Of a stretch of 64,000 bases of DNA, positions 1-8,512 are shown in pieces. The notes under the pieces were generated by a model, which saw only the letters and a list, made by a program, of their open reading frames with translations, searched no databases and was not told the DNA's origin. The stretch's first letter is position 1. Each line of letters begins with the position of its first letter. Source of the stretch: Leishmania infantum JPCM5 (lineage: Eukaryota; Euglenozoa; Kinetoplastea; Trypanosomatida; Trypanosomatidae); contig NC_009393.2 in assembly GCF_000002875.2 (NCBI RefSeq), forward strand, positions 66,001 to 130,000, written 5' to 3'. The translations under genes and the position numbers were made by a program.

Positions 1-664
1 TGAGTGGCGAAAGAGCCTGCATTCGCGTGCGTCTGTTGGTCGGAAGTGGTCTTGCCAGTGAGCGCATGGTGGGCGCCGAGTTTAGCCTCTGCCCTCCTTT
101 TCTCTTGCTCTCCTTGCGCGCCGTCTTTCTTCCTTTGACATCCTCAGCGCGCGGGCGCCCCTCCCCTCCTCTTCCGTCTTTCCTTGTCCACGCTGCCCCC
201 CCCCCCTCCCTCGTGAGCAGCAGCCACGAAGCCGACGAGCCACACAACCCTGTCGACGGCGCCGCTTCGCTAACTTCGGCGCCGCGGCGGATGGAAAAGG
301 AAGACCCGCGATAACGCAAGGCCGCCCACCATGACACCCCTCCCCCAACCTACCCACCCACTCATATCACGGCGGCGTCGACCCGCCCCCTTCTCCGGCA
401 GACCACTCTAGCGCTCTCTCGCTCCCTCCCTCTGGGAGGGAGGACAGACACTCTTCGCATACGCCATCTTCGCCTTATCTCTTCAACACCTCCAGTAAAA
501 TCAAAAGCACCGCCCACATTTCATCCTCCCCCTGTCTCTTCCTCCCTCCACCGACACTCCTTTCGCCTTCCCCTCATCATCCTCTCCTCATCCGCCCCGA
601 TACACCTCCGCACCCCCACCCACTCCACACAAAACCAACGTCGCTGTGATTATTTCATCTCATA
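1..664. other. Spacer upstream of the ATG8 array
   Basis: C/T-rich spacer of 664 bp with no convincing gene. A 95-codon ORF at 27-314 is low-complexity and has no recognisable domain. Homology to the second array block begins at 665, so this stretch is single-copy within the window. It probably holds the 3' UTR of an upstream gene and part of the spacer before the first ATG8-like gene. Confidence 0.6.
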
Positions 665-901
665 TCCCACGCCGCTCCTCTCGCTCCGGTCCACCCACCC
701 GCCCATCCTCTCTCACACGCCGTCACTTCCGCCTGCACTGTCGCCAGCCTCTCCACAATCCCTCTCTCTCTCTCTCTGACGCCCCGACCCTCGCACAGCA
801 CGTTCTTACTGCCTGCTCAGCCTGCATTCATCCCACCCACCACCACCCCCACACACACGCACTCCCACTCCCCCCTCCCCCAGGCCACCCCAATCATCAC
901 C

Positions 902-1276
902 ATGTCCGCCTACGTGTTGTCGACGCCGCTGGAGGCCCGCGTTGCGAAGTGCGCGAGCCTGCGCGCTGCGAACGCGGTGCCCGTTGTCGTGGAGGAGGCG
1001 CAGGCGCGCGGCGGCAAGGCACACTTCAGCGCGCTGGCGCGCGAGACGACGGTTGCACAGCTTGTGGCCGCGGTGCGCGGCTTCCGCGGCGTGGACGCGA
1101 AGAAGCCGGTGGCGCTGACGGTTGCCGGCTGCAGCGTGTCGCCGTCGGCGACGCTCGGCGAGCTGCACGACGCGTGCAGGCGAGCGGACGACGGCATGCT
1201 GTACGTCGCCTACACCGCGGAGCGCTGCATGGGCGCTGCGGTGTGCACGCCGTGCGGCTCGTGTGCCTGCAACTAG
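902..1276 (+). CDS. ATG8: ATG8-like ubiquitin-fold protein, copy 1 (124 aa)
   Basis: Ubiquitin-like modifier of the ATG8 family, which is conjugated to phosphatidylethanolamine and drives autophagosome formation. Family hallmarks are visible: PLEAR near residue 10, VPVVVEEA at 26-33, TTVAQLVAAVR at 49-59, and DGMLYVAYTAERCMG ending in Gly111, the expected ATG4 cleavage site. The 13 residues after Gly111 are Cys-rich. Tandem ATG8-like families distinct from single-copy ATG8 are established in Leishmania; I cannot assign the A, B or C subfamily. An AG acceptor at 882-883 behind a CT-rich tract would leave an 18-nt leader before this ATG. The tail ends SCACN, unlike copies 2 and 4. Confidence 0.88.
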   Translation: MSAYVLSTPLEARVAKCASLRAANAVPVVVEEAQARGGKAHFSALARETTVAQLVAAVRGFRGVDAKKPVALTVAGCSVSPSATLGELHDACRRADDGMLYVAYTAERCMGAAVCTPCGSCACN

Positions 1277-2494
1277 CGCCGGGAAGGGCGTGACAGCGTG
1301 GTGTGGTAGCGCTCAACGCGTCCTGCGGCTCCCGTGGTATTGTCTGCCTAGCCTTGCGGTGTGCTTGGCCCCACCGCTCCCCGGTGCGCTGGCTGTCTCT
1401 TCTGGGTACCCTCCTCCTTGCCTTGTGCTACCCCTCGCTGACAGCGTGCGGCGCACCGGATGACTAGCTGCGTGTGTGCGGCCGGGTGCACCCCCTCCCA
1501 CACACACACACACTGCCTCCCCGTGTGTGTGCCTGTGCGGGACGGCCCTCTGCTATACGTTTTTCTTTGGTTCTCTTTTCTGTCGCCGCATCGACGGCAC
1601 CCCTCGTGTGTGTGTGTGTGCGCTCGCCAAGTGTCATTTGTGTTGTTCGGAGGCGGGCACGTCTCGCGGGCGCTCCTGTCCCCCACACACTCCCTGCGGG
1701 CTGTGGTCGGCGACGCCTCGCTACCTGTGCACACGTCCCGCCCCCCACCACCCACACCGCCTTCCTCTCCATGTGCACGTACTTGTTTTGCTTGTTTATT
1801 CCTGATATTCCGCGACTATGATCTCTCTCCCGTGTGCACAGCGCTGCGGCGGGCCGACTCACGCCCCTCTCATTCTTCTCTTTTCCCCTCCCCCTCACTT
1901 TCTTGATCTTGTTCGCCCCCGCTGTCCTCATGTGTATACGTGTGTCCCGAAACTTTCATTGCCGACGCGTCGGTGGTGGCCCGTGTGCTGGCGGCTGTGT
2001 GTGCGCCGCTGGAGTGCGAGCTGCACTGCAGTCCTGGAGCGCCACTCGCCACTCCTCGTGTGCCTCCCTCCTCTCTCAGCAATGCCCATCTCCGCCAGCT
2101 CTGCAAAACTGCGCCCCGGGAATACCAGCAGGACACACGCTGTGTGAGCCTGCGTGCGAGTGAGGGGAGGGAGGGGGGGGGGGGCAGGCGCTGGTGTCTC
2201 TCTGTCGCCGCGATGCGGCCTCTTCTGCTCCCCGCGGTGCCCTCCGCCACTCGTTCGCTGCCTCGCCCCCGTGGCTCATGCCCCCCCTCCCCGCCTCTCT
2301 GCTACCTCCCCTCCTTCCCTCTCTCCGCCTGTCTCTCTGTGTGCGCATGCGCCGCGGTGTACCCCTTGCCGATCACCGCCGTCTGACGCCCTGCGTGCGC
2401 TCAGCCCGCATCTCCTGCATTCATCCCACCCACCACCACCCCCACACACACGCACTCCCACTCTCCCCTCCCCCAGGCCACCCCAATCATCACC
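1277..2494. other. Spacer between ATG8-like copies 1 and 2
   Basis: A 1,218-bp spacer, nearly identical to 4330-5545. It holds CA/TG microsatellites, long C/T tracts and a 12-G run at 2173-2184. ORFs on both strands are present but are low-complexity. It should contain the copy-1 3' UTR and the trans-splicing signals of copy 2. The 13 bp at 2395-2407 are inverted relative to the other block. Confidence 0.75.
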
Positions 2495-2899
2495 ATGTCC
2501 GCCTACGTGTTGTCGACGCCGCTGGAGGCCCGCGTTGCGAAGTGCGCGAGCCTGCGCGCTGCGAACGCGGTGCCCGTTGTCGTGGAGGAGGCGCAGGCGC
2601 GCGGCGGCAAGGCACACTTCAGCGCTCTGGCGCGCGAGACGACGGTTGCACAGCTTGTGGCCGCGGTGCGCGGCTTCCGCGGCGTGGACGCGAAGAAGCC
2701 GGTGGCGCTGACGGTTGCCGGCTGCAGCGTGTCGCCGTCGGCGACGCTCGGCGAGCTGCACGACGCGTGCAGGCGAGCGGACGACGGCATGCTGTACGTC
2801 GCCTACACCGCGGAGCGCTGCATGGGCGCTGCGGTGTGCACGCCGTGCGGCTCGTGCGCGTGGGACGGCAGCACTGCGGACGATGACGTGATCATTTAA
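2495..2899 (+). CDS. ATG8: ATG8-like ubiquitin-fold protein, copy 2 (134 aa)
   Basis: Same protein as copy 1 through Gly111 and on to SCA; I noticed one synonymous coding change (GCT for GCG near 2625). It then carries a unique acidic tail, WDGSTADDDVII, giving 134 aa. If ATG4 cuts after Gly111, the 23-residue tail is removed and the mature modifier equals that of the other copies, so the tail could affect processing but not the final product. The leader just before the ATG is conserved with copy 1. Its 3' flank (2900-3719) is not shared with any other copy, so its mRNA may be regulated separately. Confidence 0.87.
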   Translation: MSAYVLSTPLEARVAKCASLRAANAVPVVVEEAQARGGKAHFSALARETTVAQLVAAVRGFRGVDAKKPVALTVAGCSVSPSATLGELHDACRRADDGMLYVAYTAERCMGAAVCTPCGSCAWDGSTADDDVII

Positions 2900-3954
2900 G
2901 GGTCGTGCTGAGGCGCAGCGTTCGGCCCGGCTGCTGCTGGCGCCGGTGAAGCCGCGTGGGTGTTGACGGGCTAAGCTGCAGGGCTGTTGCCGATCCGCTC
3001 TCTGCGCATATGGCGTGGACCTCCGGCTCCCTTTCTCTCCCCCCTCTGCCTCGTCTTGGTGAGGCGCAGCTCCAACATCCTCTCTGTTGTTTCCTCATGA
3101 TTCTCTTTCCTGTGCCGTGGCCATGCGTAACCCGCGCACGCTCTTCTCTCCTTCCGTTCCTTCCTCCCCCTCGCATGCGGTGCCGCAGCAATGCCGACAG
3201 CGGTACCGGCCGCCATGTCTCCTGTTCTATTCTACCTGAGGCAGCGCGATCTCATTGCTGCTGCTGCTCCGCTGCCAACACGACGCGCGCGGTCTGGACA
3301 GAGCCTGTGCGATTTAGTGGCGTCAATGGCTCGCCTGCGCTGGAGTTTATGTGTACAGCTGCTTTTCGTGTTTTCCTCCTAATCGCGTGTGTGTCGTTTG
3401 TGAATATGTGTGAAGGTCCTTCTCATCGCAGCCACCTGCTGCCCCTCCCTCCCCACCTCCCTGCCAAGTACCTCAGCACCGAACGTGCATGCCTTCTCCG
3501 TGCGTGCCCTCATTTCCTCCGCTCGCTTCGCCACCGGTATCGCGGACGCTGCCAGCGCGGCGAGGGATGTGCGCCAGCGCGTGTGTTGCGAGTATAGCCA
3601 ACAGTGCACCACCTACCCCATCCCGTCACCGCAGTATCGCTCTCTCCGTATATGCCCGTTGTCGCTCCGCGTACTCGTGTTCCCCTGCCCTCAACTGAAT
3701 GCCCTGGGCCAGCACCGGCTCCCACGCCGCTCCTCTCGCTCCGGTCCGCCCACCCGCCCATCCTCTCTCACACGCCGTCACTTCCGCCTGCACTGTCGCC
3801 AGCCTCTCCACAATCCCTCTCTCTCTCTCTGACGCCCCGACCCTCGCACAGCACGTTCTTACTGCCTGCTCAGCCTGCATTCATCCCACCCACCACCACC
3901 CCCACACACACGCACTCCCACTCCCCCCTCCCCCAGGCCACCCCAATCATCACC
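2900..3954. other. Spacer between ATG8-like copies 2 and 3
   Basis: A 1,055-bp spacer. 2900-3719 is single-copy and gives copy 2 its own 3' UTR. From 3720 it repeats the sequence upstream of copy 1. No convincing gene: the ORFs here are short and lack domains. Confidence 0.7.
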
Positions 3955-4329
3955 ATGTCCGCCTACGTGTTGTCGACGCCGCTGGAGGCCCGCGTTGCGA
4001 AGTGCGCGAGCCTGCGCGCTGCGAACGCGGTGCCCGTTGTCGTGGAGGAGGCGCAGGCGCGCGGCGGCAAGGCACACTTCAGCGCGCTGGCGCGCGAGAC
4101 GACGGTTGCACAGCTTGTGGCCGCGGTGCGCGGCTTCCGCGGCGTGGACGCGAAGAAGCCGGTGGCGCTGACGGTTGCCGGCTGCAGCGTGTCGCCGTCG
4201 GCGACGCTCGGCGAGCTGCACGACGCGTGCAGGCGAGCGGACGACGGCATGCTGTACGTCGCCTACACCGCGGAGCGCTGCATGGGCGCTGCGGTGTGCA
4301 CGCCGTGCGGCTCGTGTGCCTGGAACTAG
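3955..4329 (+). CDS. ATG8: ATG8-like ubiquitin-fold protein, copy 3 (124 aa)
   Basis: Counterpart of copy 1 in the second block. It appears identical in protein except for the penultimate residue: the tail ends SCAWN where copy 1 ends SCACN. This lies beyond Gly111 and would be lost on processing. The reading frame is open upstream to about 3604, but the conserved CATCACC-ATG context and agreement with the other copies place the start at 3955. The 3' flank matches that of copy 1, so copies 1 and 3 probably share mRNA control. Confidence 0.88.
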   Translation: MSAYVLSTPLEARVAKCASLRAANAVPVVVEEAQARGGKAHFSALARETTVAQLVAAVRGFRGVDAKKPVALTVAGCSVSPSATLGELHDACRRADDGMLYVAYTAERCMGAAVCTPCGSCAWN

Positions 4330-5545
4330 CGCCGGGAAGGGCGTGACAGCGTGGTGTGGTAGCGCTCAACGCGTCCTGCGGCTCCCGTGGTATTGTCTGC
4401 CTAGCCTTGCGGTGTGCTTGGCCCCACCGCTCCCCGGTGCGCTGGCTGTCTCTTCTGGGTACCCTCCTCCTTGCCTTGTGCTACCCCTCGCTGACAGCGT
4501 GCGGCGCACCGGATGACTAGCTGCGTGTGTGCGGCCGGGTGCACCCCCTCCCACACACACACACACTGCCTCCCCGTGTGTGTGCCTGTGCGGGACGGCC
4601 CTCTGCTATACGTTTTTCTTTGGTTCTCTTTTCTGTCGCCGCATCGACGGCACCCCTCGTGTGTGTGTGTGTGCGCTCGCCAAGTGTCATTTGTGTTGTT
4701 CGGAGGCGGGCACGTCTCGCGGGCGCTCCTGTCCCCCACACACTCCCTGCGGGCTGTGGTCGGCGACGCCTCGCTACCTGTGCACACGTCCCGCCCCCCA
4801 CCACCCACACCGCCTTCCTCTCCATGTGCACGCACTTGTTTTGCTTGTTTATTCCTGATATTCCGCGACTATGATCTCTCTCCCGTGTGCACAGCGCTGC
4901 GGCGGGCCGACTCACGCCCCTCTCATTCTTCTCTTTTCCCCTCCCCCTCACTTTCTTGATCTTGTTCGCCCCCGCTGTCCTCATGTGTATACGTGTGTCC
5001 CGAAACTTTCATTGCCGACGCGTCGGTGGTGGCCCGTGTGCTGGCGGCTGTGTGTGCGCCGCTGGAGTGCGAGCTGCACTGCAGTCCTGGAGCGCCACTC
5101 GCCACTCCTCGTGTGCCTCCCTCCTCTCTCAGCAATGCCCATCTCCGCCAGCTCTGCAAAACTGCGCCCCGGGAATACCAGCAGGACACACGCTGTGTGA
5201 GCCTGCGTGCGAGTGAGGGGAGGGAGGGGGGGGGGCAGGCGCTGCTGTCTCTCTGTCGCCGCGATGCGGCCTCTTCTGCTCCCCGCGGTGCCCTCCGCCA
5301 CTCGTTCGCTGCCTCGCCCCCGTGGCTCATGCCCCCCCTCCCCGCCTCTCTGCTACCTCCCCTCCTTCCCTCTCTCCGCCTGTCTCTCTGTGTGCGCATG
5401 CGCCGCGGTGTACCCCTTGCCGATCACCGCCGTCTGACGCCCTGCGGGCTGAGCGCACGCATCTCCTGCATTCATCCCACCCACCACCACCCCCACACAC
5501 ACGCACTCCCACTCCCCCCTCCCCCAGGCCACCCCAATCATCACC
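4330..5545. other. Spacer between ATG8-like copies 3 and 4
   Basis: A 1,216-bp near-copy of 1277-2494. Differences seen: G run of 10 at 5226, a few substitutions such as the one near 4841, and the inverted 13-bp segment at 5446-5458. No gene supported. Confidence 0.75.
5446..5458. repeat. 13-bp micro-inversion relative to 2395-2407
   Basis: In the first block this site reads GTGCGCTCAGCCC; here it reads its exact reverse complement, GGGCTGAGCGCAC. Both are flanked by TGC on the left and GCA on the right, a 3-bp inverted repeat. It sits about 90 bp before the ATG8 start. It changes a CAG (possible splice acceptor) at 2402-2404 into GAG. Confidence 0.9.
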
Positions 5546-5914
5546 ATGTCCGCCTACGTGTTGTCGACGCCGCTGGAGGCCCGCGTTGCGAAGTGCGCGA
5601 GCCTGCGCGCTGCGAACGCGGTGCCCGTTGTCGTGGAGGAGGCGCAGGCGCGCGGCGGCAAGGCACACTTCAGCGCGCTGGCGCGCGAGACGACGGTTGC
5701 ACAGCTTGTGGCCGCGGTGCGCGGCTTCCGCGGCGTGGACGCGAAGAAGCCGGTGGCGCTGACGGTTGCCGGCTGCAGCGTGTCGCCGTCGGCGACGCTC
5801 GGCGAGCTGCACGACGCGTGCAGGCGAGCGGACGACGGCATGCTGTACGTCGCCTACACCGCGGAGCGCTGCATGGGCGCTGCGGTGTGCACGCCGTGCG
5901 GCTCGTGCGCGTAG
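5546..5914 (+). CDS. ATG8: ATG8-like ubiquitin-fold protein, copy 4 (122 aa)
   Basis: Last array member. It matches copy 2 through SCA and then stops at TAG exactly where the duplicated block ends, so it lacks the acidic tail of copy 2. Gly111 and the ten-residue extension common to all copies remain, and it should be processed like the others. Its 3' flank is unlike those of copies 1-3: T-rich sequence follows directly after the stop. The four copies together therefore have three different 3' flanks. Confidence 0.87.
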   Translation: MSAYVLSTPLEARVAKCASLRAANAVPVVVEEAQARGGKAHFSALARETTVAQLVAAVRGFRGVDAKKPVALTVAGCSVSPSATLGELHDACRRADDGMLYVAYTAERCMGAAVCTPCGSCA

Positions 5915-6948
5915 AATTGATTTCTTTGTTGCCGCTTGATATTTTCTTGTTGTGAGGTGCGTGATGGGTCGGGTGTGGTGGGAGATTGCTGCTAGCACTC
6001 GGAACTCTGGGTGCAGGCTCGCGCTTTCTGCTTCTCGGCTCTTATGCTTGGCTCTGGTCTAGATTGCGCTGTTGCTGGAAGAATGCCGGTTGTGTGGTTG
6101 TATGCCGCTCCTGCATGCGCTGAACTGTGGTGGAAGATATCGAGCTTTCCATGCCGACGTCTGTGGTCCCCTCGCGTAGAGTTGCCGTGGCGCTGGCGCT
6201 GCCCCGTACTGCGTGCTGGGGGCTGCCGGTCTGTCTTAAATGGATTGCCGACTCAAACATACCTATATATACATATATAGGTGTGTTTGTTTCTCTAGGA
6301 GGCCATGAACAGGGAAGCCCCCCTCCGCCTCAGCGGTCGAGTCCTGGTGTGCATGGACGCGTCGAGTCCTTCATTCGATAATCTGCTCCCCGGCCGTCGC
6401 GGTGATTGTATTTCTTGCTGCCCCCCTCCCCGGTGTGCCGTTGCCTTCTGTCCCTGTCCCTTTCCCCTTAACGAAGCGCACCGTTGCTTTCGTGCGCGTC
6501 TCGCGGCATGTCGCACCCGTTGTCCTATGGTCGTCTGCCTTTCAGCTTGGCCGGCGCCGCCGGCCGCCGTGCGGCGCGGTGCGCCCGCACTGCCGACGTT
6601 AACGCTTGCGGTTGTGCGTGTCATTGTGCAGCACCTTGACGGTTGTCTGCTTAGGGGCTTTATTCCTGCGCCTCTTCTCCCCTTGCATGTGTTGGTCTAC
6701 CCTTGTGGTCTGCTGAAGCTGTGTGTGTCTACTTCCCCCCCCTCTCCTCCTCTGTACGTTGCTCGTCCCGAATGGGTGGGTCATCGCCCCCCACCCCTTG
6801 GTAGTCAAGACACGGCGAGGCTTAGCGCTGGTAGTGGTGCCTGCGTAGCGTCGCGCTCTCTACTGTCTCAGGCGCGTACGGTCGCCTCCATCTCTTTGGT
6901 CACTGCCGACGAGTCTGCGTCACGGCTCTGCGTTGGTGTGCTCGAATC
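5915..6948. other. Spacer after the ATG8 array
   Basis: About 1 kb without a supported gene. It starts T-rich, has a TATATATACATATATAGG stretch near 6263-6280, then C/T-rich sequence up to the next gene. A 215-codon ORF at 6305-6952 is rich in Cys, Pro, Arg and Leu with no domain, and looks like spacer composition. Confidence 0.6.
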
Positions 6949-7311
6949 ATGAGCAAGCACTTCGCTGGACGAAAGGATGCAGAGCGCACCACAGGGCTGG
7001 CGTACCTGCTTTCACCGTCACGCGTCCAATCCCCGGGCGAGTTGCGGTTCCGCCGGCACGGCTACGTGCGCTGCGGTTTTGTGATCGGCATGTTGCTCTA
7101 CTTTGTGTACTGCAATCCGGAGTACAGTTACACCTACACGGCGCTGCGGCAGCGCTGCGGATGGGACATGAAGGAGTCGATGTTCCCGCAGTATCTCACG
7201 TTGCAGCCCTCGCGGATCCATCGGCCGTCAACGGCGGGCGAGCAGCAGCCCCCGCCTCAGAGTTCATCGCCATTGCGATCAAGCGCAGCCGGCACTGAAG
7301 AGAACGGATGA
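6949..7311 (+). CDS. Small single-pass membrane protein, unknown function
   Basis: 120-aa protein. It has a basic N-terminal 40 residues, one hydrophobic segment at about 39-57 (YVRCGFVIGMLLYFVYC), a Tyr-rich segment with a second cysteine in RCGWD (70-73), then a Pro/Ser tail after residue 90. The strongly basic N-terminus and single TM resemble many small kinetoplastid mitochondrial inner-membrane proteins, but that is inference only. I do not recognise a family. The start is the first ATG in frame and lies shortly after the C/T-rich spacer. Confidence 0.6.
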   Translation: MSKHFAGRKDAERTTGLAYLLSPSRVQSPGELRFRRHGYVRCGFVIGMLLYFVYCNPEYSYTYTALRQRCGWDMKESMFPQYLTLQPSRIHRPSTAGEQQPPPQSSSPLRSSAAGTEENG

Positions 7312-8512
7312 AAGAGGGAGGGCGAGTGACGCGTGATGCGACGCATCTGCGGCCCCCTACCCTCCCCCTCCTCTCGTGGCCCCCACGGCCGACTAGACGC
7401 AAGGGCTTTCCTCTTACAGCTTGCCATGTGCAGCGTGTCTGTTGCCGCGCACCTTGTTGTCTTTTCCTCCGTTCACGGAGCGACTCTTGTTGTGTGAGTG
7501 CGAGTGCGCGTTCGAGCAGGCGTATCTGTGTGCACCTCTGTTTGTGCATTACACGGTTGGCCAGGTCCTGGATGGCACGATAGGACAGGGCAAGCGCCTC
7601 CGGGGTTAAGGAGGTGCGTGAGATGCATGGCCGTATTTAGCTGCTGATGTGCACATAAGCCAAGCGGGAAAGGGACTCTGGCGCCCTCCGACCTCCTGCT
7701 ACTGCTGCACGCCCTCTACACGCCGTCGATGTGTCGATTCGCACCGCGGGAAGGCAAGAGACGAGCGGGAAAGCTGCCACAAGGCCCCTCGGAAGAGCAC
7801 ACGGGAGTCAGGAGGTGCGGGGGGGGAGGAGGGCAAGGCAAGACCACTGCTCTAGCCGGGTTGAGCTGAGCGAAGGAGGTAAGCACGAAGCACCAGAGTG
7901 CCTGAATCCATCCTCTTTATGTGTGTGTGTGTATGTTGCTGTTATCGTCTTGGCTGATCTCCGAGAGCGTGTGCGAAATCGTGGGCAAGGCGGAGAAGGC
8001 GAAATATTGTGTCATGGGGCCACGGCGAGATGATGAGCGCCACGTTATTCGTGTGTGCACATGTATGCGTGAATGTGCGCGTCGTGTGGCGCGCGCGCAT
8101 CGTTGTTTGCTTTCGCCTACCTTCTCTGCTTCCAGACACACAAACACACCTCCTCGTCCAGCCACCCCTACCTTGTTTCATGCATGTCAGCACACCGTGC
8201 ACACGTCGACACAGATACCGACGTGCATGCGCTAGGAGCCTTTCCTCCCCTCTCGTCCTTCCTCGTTGGCTCCTCCCTCTTGCTTGGCACGGGCGTGCAT
8301 GAGCGATGCTGGCCTGCAGTTGTGAACTATCCTACACCATTCCACCCCATCCTCCTCAGCCTATCGCGTCGTCTACATCACCTTCGTGTAGGTCGGTTAG
8401 GGCAAGCAGCAGGCACAAGGGGATCTTTGCCGTCCCCTCCCCTCCCGTCACGCACGCAACCACCGGTGCGTCCATGCGTTCGAGCGAGCCGCTCTTTTTC
8501 CTTGGGCTGCTC
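7312..8512. other. Spacer
   Basis: 1.2 kb with no supported gene. It holds a G-rich patch near 7817-7835, a (TG)n run near 7919-7931 and C/T-rich sequence at 8150-8450 that is suitable for splice-acceptor selection of the next gene. Confidence 0.55.

Larger units (their letters stand above)
665..2861 (+). repeat. Direct duplication, block 1 (two ATG8-like genes)
   Basis: This 2,197-bp block matches 3720-5912 collinearly. I see only two indels: a CT run before the first gene is 2 bp longer here, and a G run at 2173 has 12 G here against 10 in the other block. There are also a few substitutions and one 13-bp inversion. The left edge of homology is the sequence TCCCACG at 665/3720. The right edge lies inside the end of an ATG8 coding region at 2861/5912. 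The block holds ATG8-like copies 1 and 2 with their spacer. Confidence 0.9.
3720..5912 (+). repeat. Direct duplication, block 2 (two ATG8-like genes)
   Basis: A 2,193-bp counterpart of 665-2861, containing ATG8-like copies 3 and 4. The 4-bp length difference is accounted for by the CT run and the G run. The near-identity of non-coding DNA over 1.2 kb indicates a recent duplication or ongoing homogenisation. The right junction creates the stop codon of copy 4. Confidence 0.9.

Noticed and set aside
27..314. 95-codon + strand ORF
   Set aside because: Low-complexity Ser/Pro/Leu/Arg composition typical of spacer DNA, and no domain.
3604..3954. N-terminal extension of ATG8-like copy 3
   Set aside because: The open frame upstream is Pro/Ser/His-rich spacer. 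All four copies share the start and context at the later ATG.
4993..5955. 320-codon + strand ORF over the spacer and ATG8 copy 4
   Set aside because: It is in a different frame from the ATG8 gene, and its Arg/Ala-rich part is the shadow of that gene.
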